Assembly: GCF_014207985.1 (NCBI RefSeq)
Contig: NZ_JACHMI010000001.1
Location: 1,285,001-1,349,000, forward strand
Reading direction: 5' to 3'
DNA length: 64,000 bases
Origin: Nonomuraea rubra
GTDB lineage: Bacteria; Actinomycetota; Actinomycetes; Streptosporangiales; Streptosporangiaceae
Shown in pieces: positions 1-8,190 of the stretch. The notes beneath the pieces were generated by a model. The model was not told the DNA's origin, ran no database searches, and saw only the letters and a program-made list of their open reading frames with translations. How positions within the stretch are numbered: position 1 is the stretch's first letter; every line of letters starts with the position of its first letter. Both the position numbers and the translations under genes were made by a program.

Positions 1-1
1 G

Positions 2-445
2 GTGGCGGTCGTGACCGCGCGCGACGGGCGCGACGACCTCGGCACCACGGTGTCGGCGCTGATGTCCGTCTCGCTGGAGCCGCCGCTGGTGCTGGTGAGC
101 CTGGCCAGCCGCGGCTACCTCAACGAGGTCCTGCTCCGGCAGGACCGCTGGGCGGCCTCCCTGCTGTCGTCGGGCCAGGCCGCCGTCGCCAGCCGCTTCG
201 CCACCGCCGGCCGGCCCAGCGCCCGGCTGCTCGTGGCGGGCACCCCGCACCACCGGGGCCCGCTGACCGAGGCGCTCGTGATCGAGGGCGGGGTGGCCGC
301 GATCGAGGCCGAGACCACCAAGGTGGTCCCGGCCGGCGATCACACGATCTTCATCGCCGCCGTGCTGGCCGTCGACTACGTCGACGCGTCCCTCCAGCCC
401 CTGGTACGGCTACGCGGCCGCTACCGCTCGACGGCCGCCACCTGA
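2..445 (+). CDS. Flavin reductase domain protein, 5' end cut by window edge
   Basis: The reading frame is already open at the first base, and its first residues (VAVVTARDG) match the interior of flavin-reductase-like FMN-binding proteins rather than an N-terminus, so about 20 residues probably lie to the left. The pattern TVSALMSVSLEPPLVLVSL is the usual core of this family, in which FMN is bound and often reduced with NAD(P)H for a partner monooxygenase; 147 residues are visible. The second half (LVIEGGVAAIEAET, then HTIFIAAVLAVD) fits the conserved beta barrel. No partner monooxygenase lies inside the window. It could be a stand-alone reductase or the small subunit of a two-component oxygenase. 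Confidence 0.8.
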   Translation: MAVVTARDGRDDLGTTVSALMSVSLEPPLVLVSLASRGYLNEVLLRQDRWAASLLSSGQAAVASRFATAGRPSARLLVAGTPHHRGPLTEALVIEGGVAAIEAETTKVVPAGDHTIFIAAVLAVDYVDASLQPLVRLRGRYRSTAAT

Positions 446-479
446 CGCAGGGCTCCCCGACCGCGAAGCCCTCGGGCGG

Positions 480-540
480 TCAGCGGACGGAGTACCGCCC
501 GCACGCGGTCAGCGGATGGAGTACCAGCCGGGCAGGATCA
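480..540 (-). repeat. Tandem duplication of the sppA 3' end
   Basis: The end of sppA and its stop (from 509 upward) is repeated 29 bp further downstream: GCGGTCAGCGGAYGGAGTAC occurs twice. Both copies would encode a YS(I/V)R-stop tail, but in different frames because 29 is not a multiple of three. Confidence 0.7.
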
Positions 541-2206
541 GCGGCCCCACCGCGGGCAGGCCCAGCTCGGCCGACAGCCGGGCGAGCGGCCCCCAGGCGT
601 CCATCCTGATCCTGGCCAGCGCCGCCGACCGGTCCTCGCTCGACTCCGGCCCGCGCAGCCGCTCCAGCGGGTTGATCCGCGGATAGGTGCGCACCGGCGC
701 GTCGTCGGCCAGGCCGGCTCGCTTCCTGGCCATGGCCAGCGCGTCCTCCAGCCCGCCCAGCTCGTCCACCAGGCCGTTCGCCCGGGCGTCGGCGCCCGTC
801 CAGACCCGGCCGCGGGCCAGCTCGTGAGTACGCTCGCGGGACAGGTCGCGGCTCTGGGCCACCTTGCCCACGAAGTCGTCGTAGATGCGGTCGAGCCAGG
901 CGTTGATGCGGTCCCACTGCTCGGGCGAGAAGCCGCGGGAGGTGGAGAACATGCCGGCGTTGGCGCCCTGGGCCACCATCTCCGAGTTGATCCCGGCCTT
1001 CTCCAGCAGCTCGGAGAAGACGGGCTTGCCGCCGTACACGCCGATCGAGCCGGTCAGCGTGCCGGGCTGGGCCACGATCACGTCGGCCGCCATCGCGATG
1101 AAGTAACCGCCGGAGGCCGCCAGGTCGCCCATGGACACGATCACGGGCTTGACCTTGCGCGTCAGCGTCACCTCGCGCCAGACCGTGTCGCTGGCCACGT
1201 ACGAGCCGCCGGGGCTGTCGACCCGGAACACGACGGCCTTGACGTGGTCGTCCCGCCTGGCCGCGCGCAGCGCGGCGCTGATCGTGTCGGAGCCCATCGC
1301 GCCGCCGCCACCGAGCGGGCTGCGGCCGCTGCGGCCGGTCCTGATCATGCCGGTGGCGTGCACGAGCGCGACCGCGTCGGCCATCGGGTGCGGCAGCTTG
1401 CGCACGGCCGCGGCCTTGGCGTAGCGGCCGACGTACAGCAGGTGCGCGTCGTCGCCCGCGGACCGCTTGAGCTCGTCGTACACCTCGTCCCGGTAGGCCA
1501 GCCCGTCGACCAGCCCGGCCTCCTGCGCCTCGGCGGCGGTGAACGGCCCGCGGTCGATCAGCTCCCGCACCTTGCCCGGGTCCAGGCGGCGGCCGTCGGC
1601 GATGCCCGCGACGAGGCTCTCGGTGACCGACTCGACGATGCGCGCCATGGACTCGCGGTGCGGATCGGTCATGTGGTCCTGGGTGAAGGTGTTGGGCGCG
1701 GTCTTGTACTCGTGCCGCTGCCCCGCCTCGAACCCGACGCCCAGCTTGCCCAGCGCCCCCTTGACGAAGCGCTGCTCCATCGCCACCCCGGTCAGCCCGA
1801 CGTCGCCGCTGGGCTGCAGGTAGAGCCGCTCGAAGGCGGTGGCCAGATAGTACGGCACGGTGCCGCCGCCGAACTCCCCGAACGACTCCGAGAACGCCAC
1901 GGTCAGCTTGCCGGAGGCACGGAAGTGGATCACGGCCTGGCGCAGCTCCTGCACCATGGCCAGACCCAGCGGCTGCCCCCCGATCTTCACGACCAGCGCC
2001 TTGACCCTGGAGTCCTGCCTGGCCCGCTTGAGCCCGGACAGGACGTCGGCCAGGCGCGTCTTGCGCATGGACAGCACAGCGGCGAGCGGATCCGCCGGCG
2101 GGCCCTCGGTGAGGCCTTCGGTGAGATCGAGCTCCAGGATCAGCGGGGCCGTCCGCCGCTGACGGAGCTTCTCCACGGTTTCGAAGATCACCTTGCCTGC
2201 GTCCAT
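509..2206 (-). CDS. sppA: Signal peptide peptidase SppA, 67 kDa type
   Basis: Membrane-associated serine protease of family S49 that degrades cleaved signal peptides. The 565-residue protein has the doubled S49 architecture of the long form. The N-terminal half carries the general-base lysine in HEYKTA (K168). The C-terminal half carries the nucleophile in DLAASGGYFIAM (S365) after the conserved RVDSPGG segment. The start was placed at MDAGKV (2206); the frame stays open further upstream, but that sequence has no family similarity and overlaps the divergent gene. There is no obvious N-terminal membrane anchor, unlike E. coli SppA, so attachment may be peripheral. The gene is divergent from the DUF234-like ATPase gene, with 85 bp between them. 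Confidence 0.9.
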   Translation of the reverse strand: MDAGKVIFETVEKLRQRRTAPLILELDLTEGLTEGPPADPLAAVLSMRKTRLADVLSGLKRARQDSRVKALVVKIGGQPLGLAMVQELRQAVIHFRASGKLTVAFSESFGEFGGGTVPYYLATAFERLYLQPSGDVGLTGVAMEQRFVKGALGKLGVGFEAGQRHEYKTAPNTFTQDHMTDPHRESMARIVESVTESLVAGIADGRRLDPGKVRELIDRGPFTAAEAQEAGLVDGLAYRDEVYDELKRSAGDDAHLLYVGRYAKAAAVRKLPHPMADAVALVHATGMIRTGRSGRSPLGGGGAMGSDTISAALRAARRDDHVKAVVFRVDSPGGSYVASDTVWREVTLTRKVKPVIVSMGDLAASGGYFIAMAADVIVAQPGTLTGSIGVYGGKPVFSELLEKAGINSEMVAQGANAGMFSTSRGFSPEQWDRINAWLDRIYDDFVGKVAQSRDLSRERTHELARGRVWTGADARANGLVDELGGLEDALAMARKRAGLADDAPVRTYPRINPLERLRGPESSEDRSAALARIRMDAWGPLARLSAELGLPAVGPLILPGWYSIR

Positions 2207-2248
2207 AGAAGCCACCCTAAGCGACACAATTCCAAACGCGCGTAGGGA

Positions 2249-2284
2249 TATACAGCTAAGGGGTGTAAACCTTAGCTGTATACT
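2249..2284 (+). promoter_or_regulatory. Perfect 13-bp inverted repeat overlapping a -10 box
   Basis: The left arm TATACAGCTAAGG (2249-2261) and right arm CCTTAGCTGTATA (2270-2282) are exact inverted copies with an 8-bp spacer. A good -10 hexamer TATACT (2279-2284) overlaps the right arm and ends 7 bases before the ATG at 2292, implying a leaderless transcript whose promoter would be blocked by anything bound here. No consensus -35 is visible. It also lies 43 bp from the divergent sppA start, so it could affect both genes. Confidence 0.75.
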
Positions 2285-2291
2285 TCTACTC

Positions 2292-3731
2292 ATGAAGACC
2301 ATCCCCAAGCCTGCACACGTGTTCGATCGTGATCGCGAGTGGGCGGGCCTGGCCAGGTTCGCGACATCCCCGAGTCCTGACGTCAGGCTCGGCATCGTGA
2401 GCGGCAGGCGGAGGCAGGGCAAGACCTTCCTCCTGGACGCACTGGTGCAAGAAGCGGGCGGATTCTTCTTCACGGCCACCGACGAGACGGAGACCGCGGC
2501 GCTGGCCCGGTTCGGCCGGGCCTTGGCCGCGCAGACCGGAGGCGGTCGATACGCGTTCGCCGATTGGCATGAGGCGCTGGAGCGCCTGTACATCGATGTG
2601 CCCGAGGGACTCATCGTGATCGACGAGTTCCCCTATCTCACCAAGGCCTCCCCTTCCCTGGCCTCGGTGTTCCAGCTCGCCCTGGACCCGCGTGGCTACG
2701 CGAGGGGTGCGAAGTCGCGGTTGTTGCTGTGCGGATCGGCCATGGGCGTGATGGGCCGTCTTCTGGCGGGCAATGCGCCCCTGCGCGGGCGGGCGAGCCT
2801 GGAACTGGTGGTGAAACCGCTGGACTACCGTGCCGCCGCCAGGTTCTGGGGCATCGACGATCCACGGCTCGCGGTGCTCGTTCACTCGATCGCGGGCGGC
2901 ACACCCGCTTACCGCCGGGAGTTCGTGGCCGATGACGTGCCTGAGTCCCTGGACGACTTCGACGACTGGGTGGTGCGCACCGTGCTCAACCCGCAGGTGC
3001 CGATCTTCCGCGAGGCCCGCTACCTCCTGGCGGAGGAAGCGGACATCCGCGAAACGGCCGTCTATCACGCCGTGCTCGACGCCATCGCATCGGGCAACGC
3101 GACCCGTGGCGGGATCGCCAACCACATTGGCCGGAAATCTCCAGACATAGGTCATCCGTTGAACGTCCTCGAGGATTCGCAGCTGATCACCCGCGAGGCT
3201 GACGCGTTCAGAAGGGGAAAGTCGGTCTTCCGCATCAGCGAGCCCCTGATCGTCTTCTACGAGGCCGTGATGCGCCGTGAGTGGACCCGGCTCGAACGCG
3301 GTCAGCCGGAGGCCGCGTGGCGCGACTCTCGCGGGACGTTCCTGTCCCAGGTGGTAGGGCCGCACTTCGAGGCCCTCTGCAGGGAGTGGGTGTGGACCGT
3401 GGACGCCGGAATGTTCGGTGAGTCGCCTGGCGAGGTGGCCGCCGGAACTGTGGCAGACCCGCACAACCGGACACAGATCCAGGTCGATGTGGCCGTCCTC
3501 GCCCGGGAGGAGCACGGCCGGCCACGCCGAATCTTGTCCCTCGGCGAGGTGAAATGGGACAAGGTCATGAACGCCGGCCATGTCGAACGGCTCCGCCGCG
3601 CCCGGGATCTGCTGTCCGTGAAGGGGTACGACACCACCGGTACGGTCCTCACGTGCTACACAGGCGCCGGCTTCCAGGGTGACCTCCCCAAGGACGCCCG
3701 CCTGGTCGGCCTCGAGGACCTGTACGCCTGA
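2292..3731 (+). CDS. AAA-type ATPase with C-terminal DUF234-like (PD-(D/E)XK) domain
   Basis: 479 residues. The N-terminal P-loop domain has Walker A GRRRQGKT (38-45) and Walker B GLIVIDEF (106-113). A central winged-helix-like stretch (around GGIANHIGRKSPDIG) follows. The C-terminal domain has D399 (in QIQVD) and E419-V-K421 (in LSLGEVKW), the spacing of a PD-(D/E)XK nuclease fold as known for DUF234. This is the layout of the archaeal-type ATPase/DUF234 family, whose biological role is not established. ATG at 2292 was chosen because a -10 box lies directly in front of it; the open frame upstream runs through the palindrome. It may be an autoregulated DNA-acting or defence protein, but that is inference. 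Confidence 0.8.
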   Translation: MKTIPKPAHVFDRDREWAGLARFATSPSPDVRLGIVSGRRRQGKTFLLDALVQEAGGFFFTATDETETAALARFGRALAAQTGGGRYAFADWHEALERLYIDVPEGLIVIDEFPYLTKASPSLASVFQLALDPRGYARGAKSRLLLCGSAMGVMGRLLAGNAPLRGRASLELVVKPLDYRAAARFWGIDDPRLAVLVHSIAGGTPAYRREFVADDVPESLDDFDDWVVRTVLNPQVPIFREARYLLAEEADIRETAVYHAVLDAIASGNATRGGIANHIGRKSPDIGHPLNVLEDSQLITREADAFRRGKSVFRISEPLIVFYEAVMRREWTRLERGQPEAAWRDSRGTFLSQVVGPHFEALCREWVWTVDAGMFGESPGEVAAGTVADPHNRTQIQVDVAVLAREEHGRPRRILSLGEVKWDKVMNAGHVERLRRARDLLSVKGYDTTGTVLTCYTGAGFQGDLPKDARLVGLEDLYA

Positions 3732-3746
3732 CTCGCCCATCGGCCC

Positions 3747-4736
3747 TCACACCCGGACGACGACCTTCCCCGGCGCCTGGCCCTCCTCCTGGTACCGGAT
3801 CGCCGCCCGCAGCTCCTCGAAGTCGTACACGCGGTCCACGACCGGCGTGAGCCGGCCGTCCTCGACGAGGTCCGTCAGCTCCTCCAGGTTCCGCCGGTTC
3901 CCCGTGGCCGCGAGCACGTTCGTGAGCACCGCCTTCTGGGAGACGAACGCCGACGCGGCGAGGGTCGCGAAGACGTGGCCGGCGGGCTGCAGCCAGCGGC
4001 TGGCCGAGCCGCCGATCAGGACGCAGACGCCCTTGCGCGCCATCACCCTGCGGCACTCGGAGAACGAGCGGTTGCCCGCGATGTAGAGCAGCACGTCGTA
4101 GACCTGCCCGCCACGGGTGAAGTCCTCCTTCGTGCGGTCCACCACCTCGTCGGCGCCGAGCGAGCGCACCAGGTCCAGGTTGCGCGTGCTGCACACGCCC
4201 GTGACGTGCGCGCCGTACGCCTTGGCGAGCTGCACCGCGAACGTGCCCACGCCGCCCGAGGCGCCGTTGATCAGCACCCGCTGCCCCGGCCGCACCCGGC
4301 CCTGGTCGCGCAGGGCCAGCAGGGCGGTGCCGGCGGCCAGCGGCACGGCCGCCGCCTCCTCGAACGACAGCTTCGCCGGCTTGGGCGCGAGCTCGGTCTC
4401 CGGCACGCACACGTACTCGGCGAAACCGCCGCCCTTGGCGGTCATCGCGTACACCTCGTCGCCCGGCTCGAACCGCGTGACGCCCGGGCCGACCGCCTCC
4501 ACCTCCCCGGCCACGTCCGCGCCGAGGACGCTGATCTTCGGCTTGCGCAGGCCCAGGGGGCCGGGCATGAGCCGGGAGACGAACGGCTCGCCGCGCATGA
4601 GGTGCCAGTCCGCGGGCTGGACGGAGGCGGCGCGCACCCGTACCAGGACCTCGCCGGGGCCGGGGGCGGGCTGGGCGACGTGCTTGAGCTCCAGGGCGTC
4701 GGGGGAGCCGTACGAGGTGAGAACGTAGGCCTTCAT
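3747..4736 (-). CDS. NADP-dependent zinc-free MDR oxidoreductase (quinone oxidoreductase-like)
   Basis: A 329-residue medium-chain dehydrogenase/reductase. The N-terminal GroES-like part (1-130) is followed by a Rossmann domain with the nucleotide motif INGASGGVGTFAVQLAKAYG. Structural-zinc cysteines are absent, as in the quinone-oxidoreductase branch, which reduces quinones or activated alkenes with NADPH. It is convergent with the DUF234-like ATPase gene, leaving 15 bp between stops. Upstream of its start, an imperfect operator-like sequence GGTCG-N6-CGACC lies at 4800-4815. Exact substrate unknown. Confidence 0.85.
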   Translation of the reverse strand: MKAYVLTSYGSPDALELKHVAQPAPGPGEVLVRVRAASVQPADWHLMRGEPFVSRLMPGPLGLRKPKISVLGADVAGEVEAVGPGVTRFEPGDEVYAMTAKGGGFAEYVCVPETELAPKPAKLSFEEAAAVPLAAGTALLALRDQGRVRPGQRVLINGASGGVGTFAVQLAKAYGAHVTGVCSTRNLDLVRSLGADEVVDRTKEDFTRGGQVYDVLLYIAGNRSFSECRRVMARKGVCVLIGGSASRWLQPAGHVFATLAASAFVSQKAVLTNVLAATGNRRNLEELTDLVEDGRLTPVVDRVYDFEELRAAIRYQEEGQAPGKVVVRV

Positions 4737-4799
4737 CGGGAATCTCCTTCCGTGGGGTCGATGGCCTCAGTGTGGGCGCGACCTGCGGGAAGGCTCAAC

Positions 4800-4815
4800 G
4801 GTCGAAAGTACGACC
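4800..4815. promoter_or_regulatory. Short inverted repeat upstream of the MDR gene
   Basis: GGTCG-AAAGTA-CGACC lies 64 bp upstream of the minus-strand MDR start and 81 bp before the plus-strand membrane protein start. The arms are only 5 bp, so this is a weak operator candidate. Confidence 0.3.
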
Positions 4816-4895
4816 TGTCGACCGGCCGATCGGCTCAACCAGGTCGGGCCGTCAGGGCGATGAGCCGGGGCGGGCCCGGCGGTCACCATCGGGGC

Positions 4896-5546
4896 ATGCC
4901 CAACGACCTCGCAGCCCCCAGGACGAGCTGGCTCGTGCCGGCCGGACTGATCGCCCTCAGCTTCGTCCCCCTGCTCGCGGGCGCCATCCGCCTCACCGAG
5001 CTGACCGCGGGGGCCGAGATCACGCAGGCCAACGCCCGCTTCTTCGCCTCGCCCGCGCCGATCGTGGCGCACGTCGTGGCCGTCTCCGTCTACAGCGCCG
5101 TGGGCGCGTTCCAGTTCGCCCCCAGGTTCCGGCGGCGCAGGCGCGCGTGGCACCGGGCCGCCGGGCGGGCGCTGGTCGGGTTCGGGCTGGTGGCGGGGCT
5201 GTCGGGGTTGTGGATGACGGCGTTCGCCGAGCTGCCGCCCGGCGACGACGGGCTGCTGTCGGTGTTCCGCTGGGTGGCGGGGACGGTCATGTGCGGCTCC
5301 CTCGTGCTCGGCCTGGCCGCCATCCGCCGCGGGGACGTGCCGCGGCACCGCGCCTGGATGATGCGCGCGTACGCCATGGGCGCCGGCGCGGGAACCCAGG
5401 CCGTGACGCAGGGAGTGTGGATCGCGGCCGCGGGCGAGCCCGACCACCTCACCCGGGCGCTGGTCCTGGGCGCGAGCTGGGCGATCAACGCCGCCGTGGC
5501 CGAGGCGATCATCCGCCGGCGGGGGTGGCGGGTCAGCGCTGCCTGA
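4896..5546 (+). CDS. DUF2306-like integral membrane protein
   Basis: 216 residues with about five hydrophobic segments (e.g. WLVPAGLIALSFVPLLAG, then AHVVAVSVYSAVGAFQF), a basic RRRRRAWHRAAG loop between helices 2 and 3, and conserved H and R residues (PRHRAWMMRAYAMG) typical of DUF2306. Function in the family is unknown; histidines in helices suggest a redox or heme-like role but nothing proves it. The ATG at 4896 was chosen; another in-frame ATG lies at 4860. The last 14 bp overlap the convergent response-regulator gene. Confidence 0.7.
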   Translation: MPNDLAAPRTSWLVPAGLIALSFVPLLAGAIRLTELTAGAEITQANARFFASPAPIVAHVVAVSVYSAVGAFQFAPRFRRRRRAWHRAAGRALVGFGLVAGLSGLWMTAFAELPPGDDGLLSVFRWVAGTVMCGSLVLGLAAIRRGDVPRHRAWMMRAYAMGAGAGTQAVTQGVWIAAAGEPDHLTRALVLGASWAINAAVAEAIIRRRGWRVSAA

Positions 5547-6366
5547 CCCGGTTCGTCTCGTACGCCCACATGGCGATCTCGACCCTGTTACGGACGCCGA
5601 GCTTGGTCATCAGGCTCGCCACGTGACTCTTCACCGTGCTCAGCGAGATGTGCAGCTCGTCGGCGATCTCGTTGTTGGTCCGCCCGCGGGCCACGGTGAC
5701 CAGGATCTCCTCCTCCCGCTCGGTGAGCGGCTCGATCGGCTGCACGCGGGGCTGGGCGGGGCCGGTGCCGGCGAACGCCGACAGCAGGCGGGCGGTGATG
5801 CTCGGCGCGATGAGCGCGTCGCCGCCCGCCGCGGCGCGGATCGCCTGGGAGAGCAGGGCGGGGCCCGCGTCCTTGAGCAGGAACCCGCGGGCGCCCGCCC
5901 TGAGCGCGGCGTAGACGTACTCGTCGAGGTCGAACGTGGTGATCACGACGACCGCCATCGGGTCCGCCACCTCGGGCCCGGCCAGGGCGCGGGTGGCCTC
6001 GATGCCGTCGCAGCGGGGCATGCGGATGTCGAACAGGCATACATCTGGTCGCAGCCGCCGCGCCAGCTCGACGGCGCGGTGCCCGTCGGCGGCCTCGGCG
6101 ACGACCTCGATGCCGGGCTGGGCGTCGATGATCATCCGCAGGCCGGTACGGGCGATCTCCTGGTCGTCGGCGACGATCACCCGGATGGGGCCGTCGTGGT
6201 GCGGCTGCTCGCGCATCCCGGTGTCCGCTTCGTCCGCGTTCCGGCCTGCTTCGCCGGTGTTCCCGGCCGCTTCGCCCGCGTTTTGGCCCGCTTTGCCTGT
6301 GTTCCGGGCCGCTTCGCCCGCGTTCCTGGTCGGTTCACCCGGGTGCTCCGCCGGCCCTGTGGTCAT
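5533..6366 (-). CDS. NarL/LuxR-family response regulator with N-terminal repeat extension
   Basis: 277 residues. The receiver domain starts near residue 61 (IRVIVADDQE, acidic pair D67/D68) with phospho-acceptor D113 in CLFDIRMP. The C-terminal LuxR helix-turn-helix starts at LTEREEEIL and ends at VEIAMWA. The start at 6366 overlaps the kinase stop by four bases (ATGA), which supports translational coupling, although a Met just before the receiver (residue 51) would give the usual family length. Residues 14-48 are five 7-residue repeats of type RN(A/T)GEA(A/G). It forms an operon with the kinase at 6363-7511. No target genes can be deduced. Confidence 0.88.
   Translation of the reverse strand: MTTGPAEHPGEPTRNAGEAARNTGKAGQNAGEAAGNTGEAGRNADEADTGMREQPHHDGPIRVIVADDQEIARTGLRMIIDAQPGIEVVAEAADGHRAVELARRLRPDVCLFDIRMPRCDGIEATRALAGPEVADPMAVVVITTFDLDEYVYAALRAGARGFLLKDAGPALLSQAIRAAAGGDALIAPSITARLLSAFAGTGPAQPRVQPIEPLTEREEEILVTVARGRTNNEIADELHISLSTVKSHVASLMTKLGVRNRVEIAMWAYETNRVRQR
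6223..6327 (-). repeat. 21-bp x 5 minisatellite inside the response regulator gene
   Basis: Five degenerate 21-bp units encode successive heptapeptides with N at position 2, A/T at 3, mostly G at 4, E/K at 5 and A at 6. On the plus strand it appears as alternating GTTCCxGGCCGCTTCGCCxx units. Such in-frame repeats typically vary in copy number by slippage. Confidence 0.75.
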
Positions 6367-7511
6367 GTGGAGGCTCCCGTTCGAGGCAGTTCGGCGGTCA
6401 CGGTCCAGCCGCGACCAGGGTTGGGTCCGGCTTCGCAGGTGCCGCCGAGCAGGCCGGCGCGTTCGATCATGCCGAGCAGCCCGTACCCGGACGGGGTGAC
6501 GGGACGGCCCGCGGTGCTGTCGCCGTCGTCGCTCACCCGCAGGCGCACGGACGTGTCGTCGGCGGCCACGCGGACCTCGATCCGGGTGGCGTGCCGGGCG
6601 TGCCGCCTGGCGTTGGTGACGGACTCCTGGGCGATCCGGAAGATCGCGGCCCCGACGGACGCGGACAGGTCGTCGAGGTCACCGTCGATCCGCACGTCCA
6701 CGGCGGGGCCGACCCGGCCGCGCCCGGCGAGCTGCCGGAGGTCGTCGAGGTGCGGGTTCGGAGCCAGCTCGGGGGCCGGGGATCCCTGGTCGCGGCGCAG
6801 GACGCGGACCATGGTGCGCATCTCGGCGAGCGTACGGGACGCCTCGGCCTCGATCACCCGCAGCGCGTCCACGGCGGCGCCGGGATCGGAGGCCGCGGTC
6901 GCGATGCCCGCCTGGGCCCGGATCGCCATCGCCGAGACGTGATGGGCCACGGTGTCGTGCAGGTCGCGGGCCAGCTGCTCGCGTTCGAGCAGCTTGACCT
7001 GATCGAGCTCGCGCATCCTGGCCCTGGCCCGGTAGCGGAAGGTGCCGCCCAGCGTCATCCCCGCGAACACGACCGCGAACGCCCCGCCGACGTCGCCGGG
7101 AAGGATGTTCCCCGACGCCACGCCGGCCAGCACCGCGGCCGTGATCAGCACCAGCCCCGCGGCGACCTCCCGTCCCGACCCCCACCGGGACAGGGCGTAG
7201 AGCAGGATCAGGATGTAGGCCATGGAGCCCATCTCGGCCGGATCGGCACCCGTGAGCAGCTGGACCAGGACCGAGAGCACGACCGGGACCGCCACGGCGG
7301 GCAGCGGCCGCGTACGGCGCCATAACAGCGTGGGCAGCATCGCCGCGGCGAAGATCACCGAGATCGGCCGCCACTGGAGATCGGTACGGAACACCGCCTC
7401 CAGCACGATGGCCACGGCGAGCAGCCCCACGAGCGCCCAGTCCCGCCACACCCGGCGCGGCGCCTGGGGCGGACGGGGCTCGTCCCACAGCGAGCGGAGG
7501 AGGCCCTGCAC
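6363..7511 (-). CDS. NarL-type (HisKA_3) sensor histidine kinase
   Basis: 382 residues. The first 160 contain about five to six hydrophobic helices with short loops, so sensing is probably within the membrane rather than by a large external domain. The phospho-acceptor is H185 in REQLARDLHDTVAHH, the HisKA_3 signature shared with DesK and NarX. The HATPase_c domain follows (RIAQESVTNARRHA N-box; SDDGDS; SGYGLLGMIERA). It starts with GTG and has no clear ribosome binding site; a TACCAT sequence 8 bases upstream could be a -10 box of a leaderless message. It phosphorylates the response regulator encoded immediately downstream. Confidence 0.87.
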   Translation of the reverse strand: MQGLLRSLWDEPRPPQAPRRVWRDWALVGLLAVAIVLEAVFRTDLQWRPISVIFAAAMLPTLLWRRTRPLPAVAVPVVLSVLVQLLTGADPAEMGSMAYILILLYALSRWGSGREVAAGLVLITAAVLAGVASGNILPGDVGGAFAVVFAGMTLGGTFRYRARARMRELDQVKLLEREQLARDLHDTVAHHVSAMAIRAQAGIATAASDPGAAVDALRVIEAEASRTLAEMRTMVRVLRRDQGSPAPELAPNPHLDDLRQLAGRGRVGPAVDVRIDGDLDDLSASVGAAIFRIAQESVTNARRHARHATRIEVRVAADDTSVRLRVSDDGDSTAGRPVTPSGYGLLGMIERAGLLGGTCEAGPNPGRGWTVTAELPRTGAST

Positions 7512-7626
7512 GCAATCATGGTACGAGAGCGAACACCGATCCGGGCCGGCCGGATCTCCTCACTGAGAACTCAGCCGCCGGCCCTCCGCTCCGCCTGTGC
7601 CGGGCGCTCCCCCCAGCGCCGGAGGC

Positions 7627-8076
7627 TCAGCCGCGTGTCAGCGCTCCGGCCAGCGCCGTGACCGCTGCGGCGAGTGCCGGGTCCGCCTGCCCGGCCTCCT
7701 CCAGAGCGCTCCTCAGCGTCTCCTCGTAGGTCTGGCTCGCCTCGGCGTACCGGGCGCGCCCGGCCTCGGTGATGACCGTGTAGACGCCGCGCTTGTCGTC
7801 CGGGCACAGGTCCCGGTACGTGAAGTCCGCCGCGTTCAGCCGCGCCACCAGCCGGGTCACCGAACTCTGGTTCAGCCCGATCCTGTCGGCCAGCTCCTGC
7901 ATGCGCAGCTCGCTGGTGGGGGAGGCGGCGAGGTGGCCGAGCGCCCGGTATTCCGACAGGCCGATGCCGTGCCGCCGCTGGAGCGCGGTGCCGAGCCTGC
8001 TCTCCACGCGTGCGTGCAGGAGCAGGACGTGATTCCACGTCGAGGCGATCTCCGAGACGGGCGGCGCGGCGGTCAT
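7627..8076 (-). CDS. MarR-family transcriptional regulator
   Basis: 149 residues with the MarR winged helix: SPTSELRMQELADRIGLNQ followed by the recognition helix SSVTRLVARLNAADF and the wing containing PDDKRGVYTVIT (the usual DxR region). It is divergent from the SMR efflux pair with 114 bp between starts, the classic arrangement in which the repressor controls itself and the pump. Two operator-like dyads lie in that gap. The effector is probably a cationic or lipophilic compound exported by the SMR pump (inference). Confidence 0.88.
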   Translation of the reverse strand: MTAAPPVSEIASTWNHVLLLHARVESRLGTALQRRHGIGLSEYRALGHLAASPTSELRMQELADRIGLNQSSVTRLVARLNAADFTYRDLCPDDKRGVYTVITEAGRARYAEASQTYEETLRSALEEAGQADPALAAAVTALAGALTRG

Positions 8077-8106
8077 GGGGACCTCCCGGTGTCAGGCGGC
8101 TTTCAC

Positions 8107-8134
8107 TTGACAACAATATACATGTACATACATC
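8107..8134 (+). promoter_or_regulatory. SMR operon promoter with a dyad between -35 and -10
   Basis: A consensus -35 TTGACA at 8107-8112 is followed 16 bp later by TACATC (8129-8134). The stretch between them holds overlapping palindromes (TACATGTA, ATGTACAT), a plausible MarR site that would block polymerase. Confidence 0.55.
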
Positions 8135-8154
8135 CTTCTGCTCGGCCCAACTAC

Positions 8155-8170
8155 TTGCAGATACATGCAA
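8155..8170 (+). promoter_or_regulatory. Second MarR-type dyad upstream of the SMR operon
   Basis: TTGCA-GATACA-TGCAA lies 20 bp before the SMR start and about 35 bp downstream of the promoter dyad centre. Arms are 5 bp, with partial symmetry beyond. Confidence 0.45.
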
Positions 8171-8190
8171 ATTCCGAGAAGGGATCTCCG

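Noticed and set aside
824..2245. Long plus-strand open frame over sppA
   Set aside because: Sequence is Gly/Arg/Ala/Val/His-rich without a fold pattern; it is the antisense shadow of a GC-rich gene. The same holds for similar long frames over the DUF234 ATPase, the S8, glgB, SARP, treS, glgE, glgP and kinase genes.
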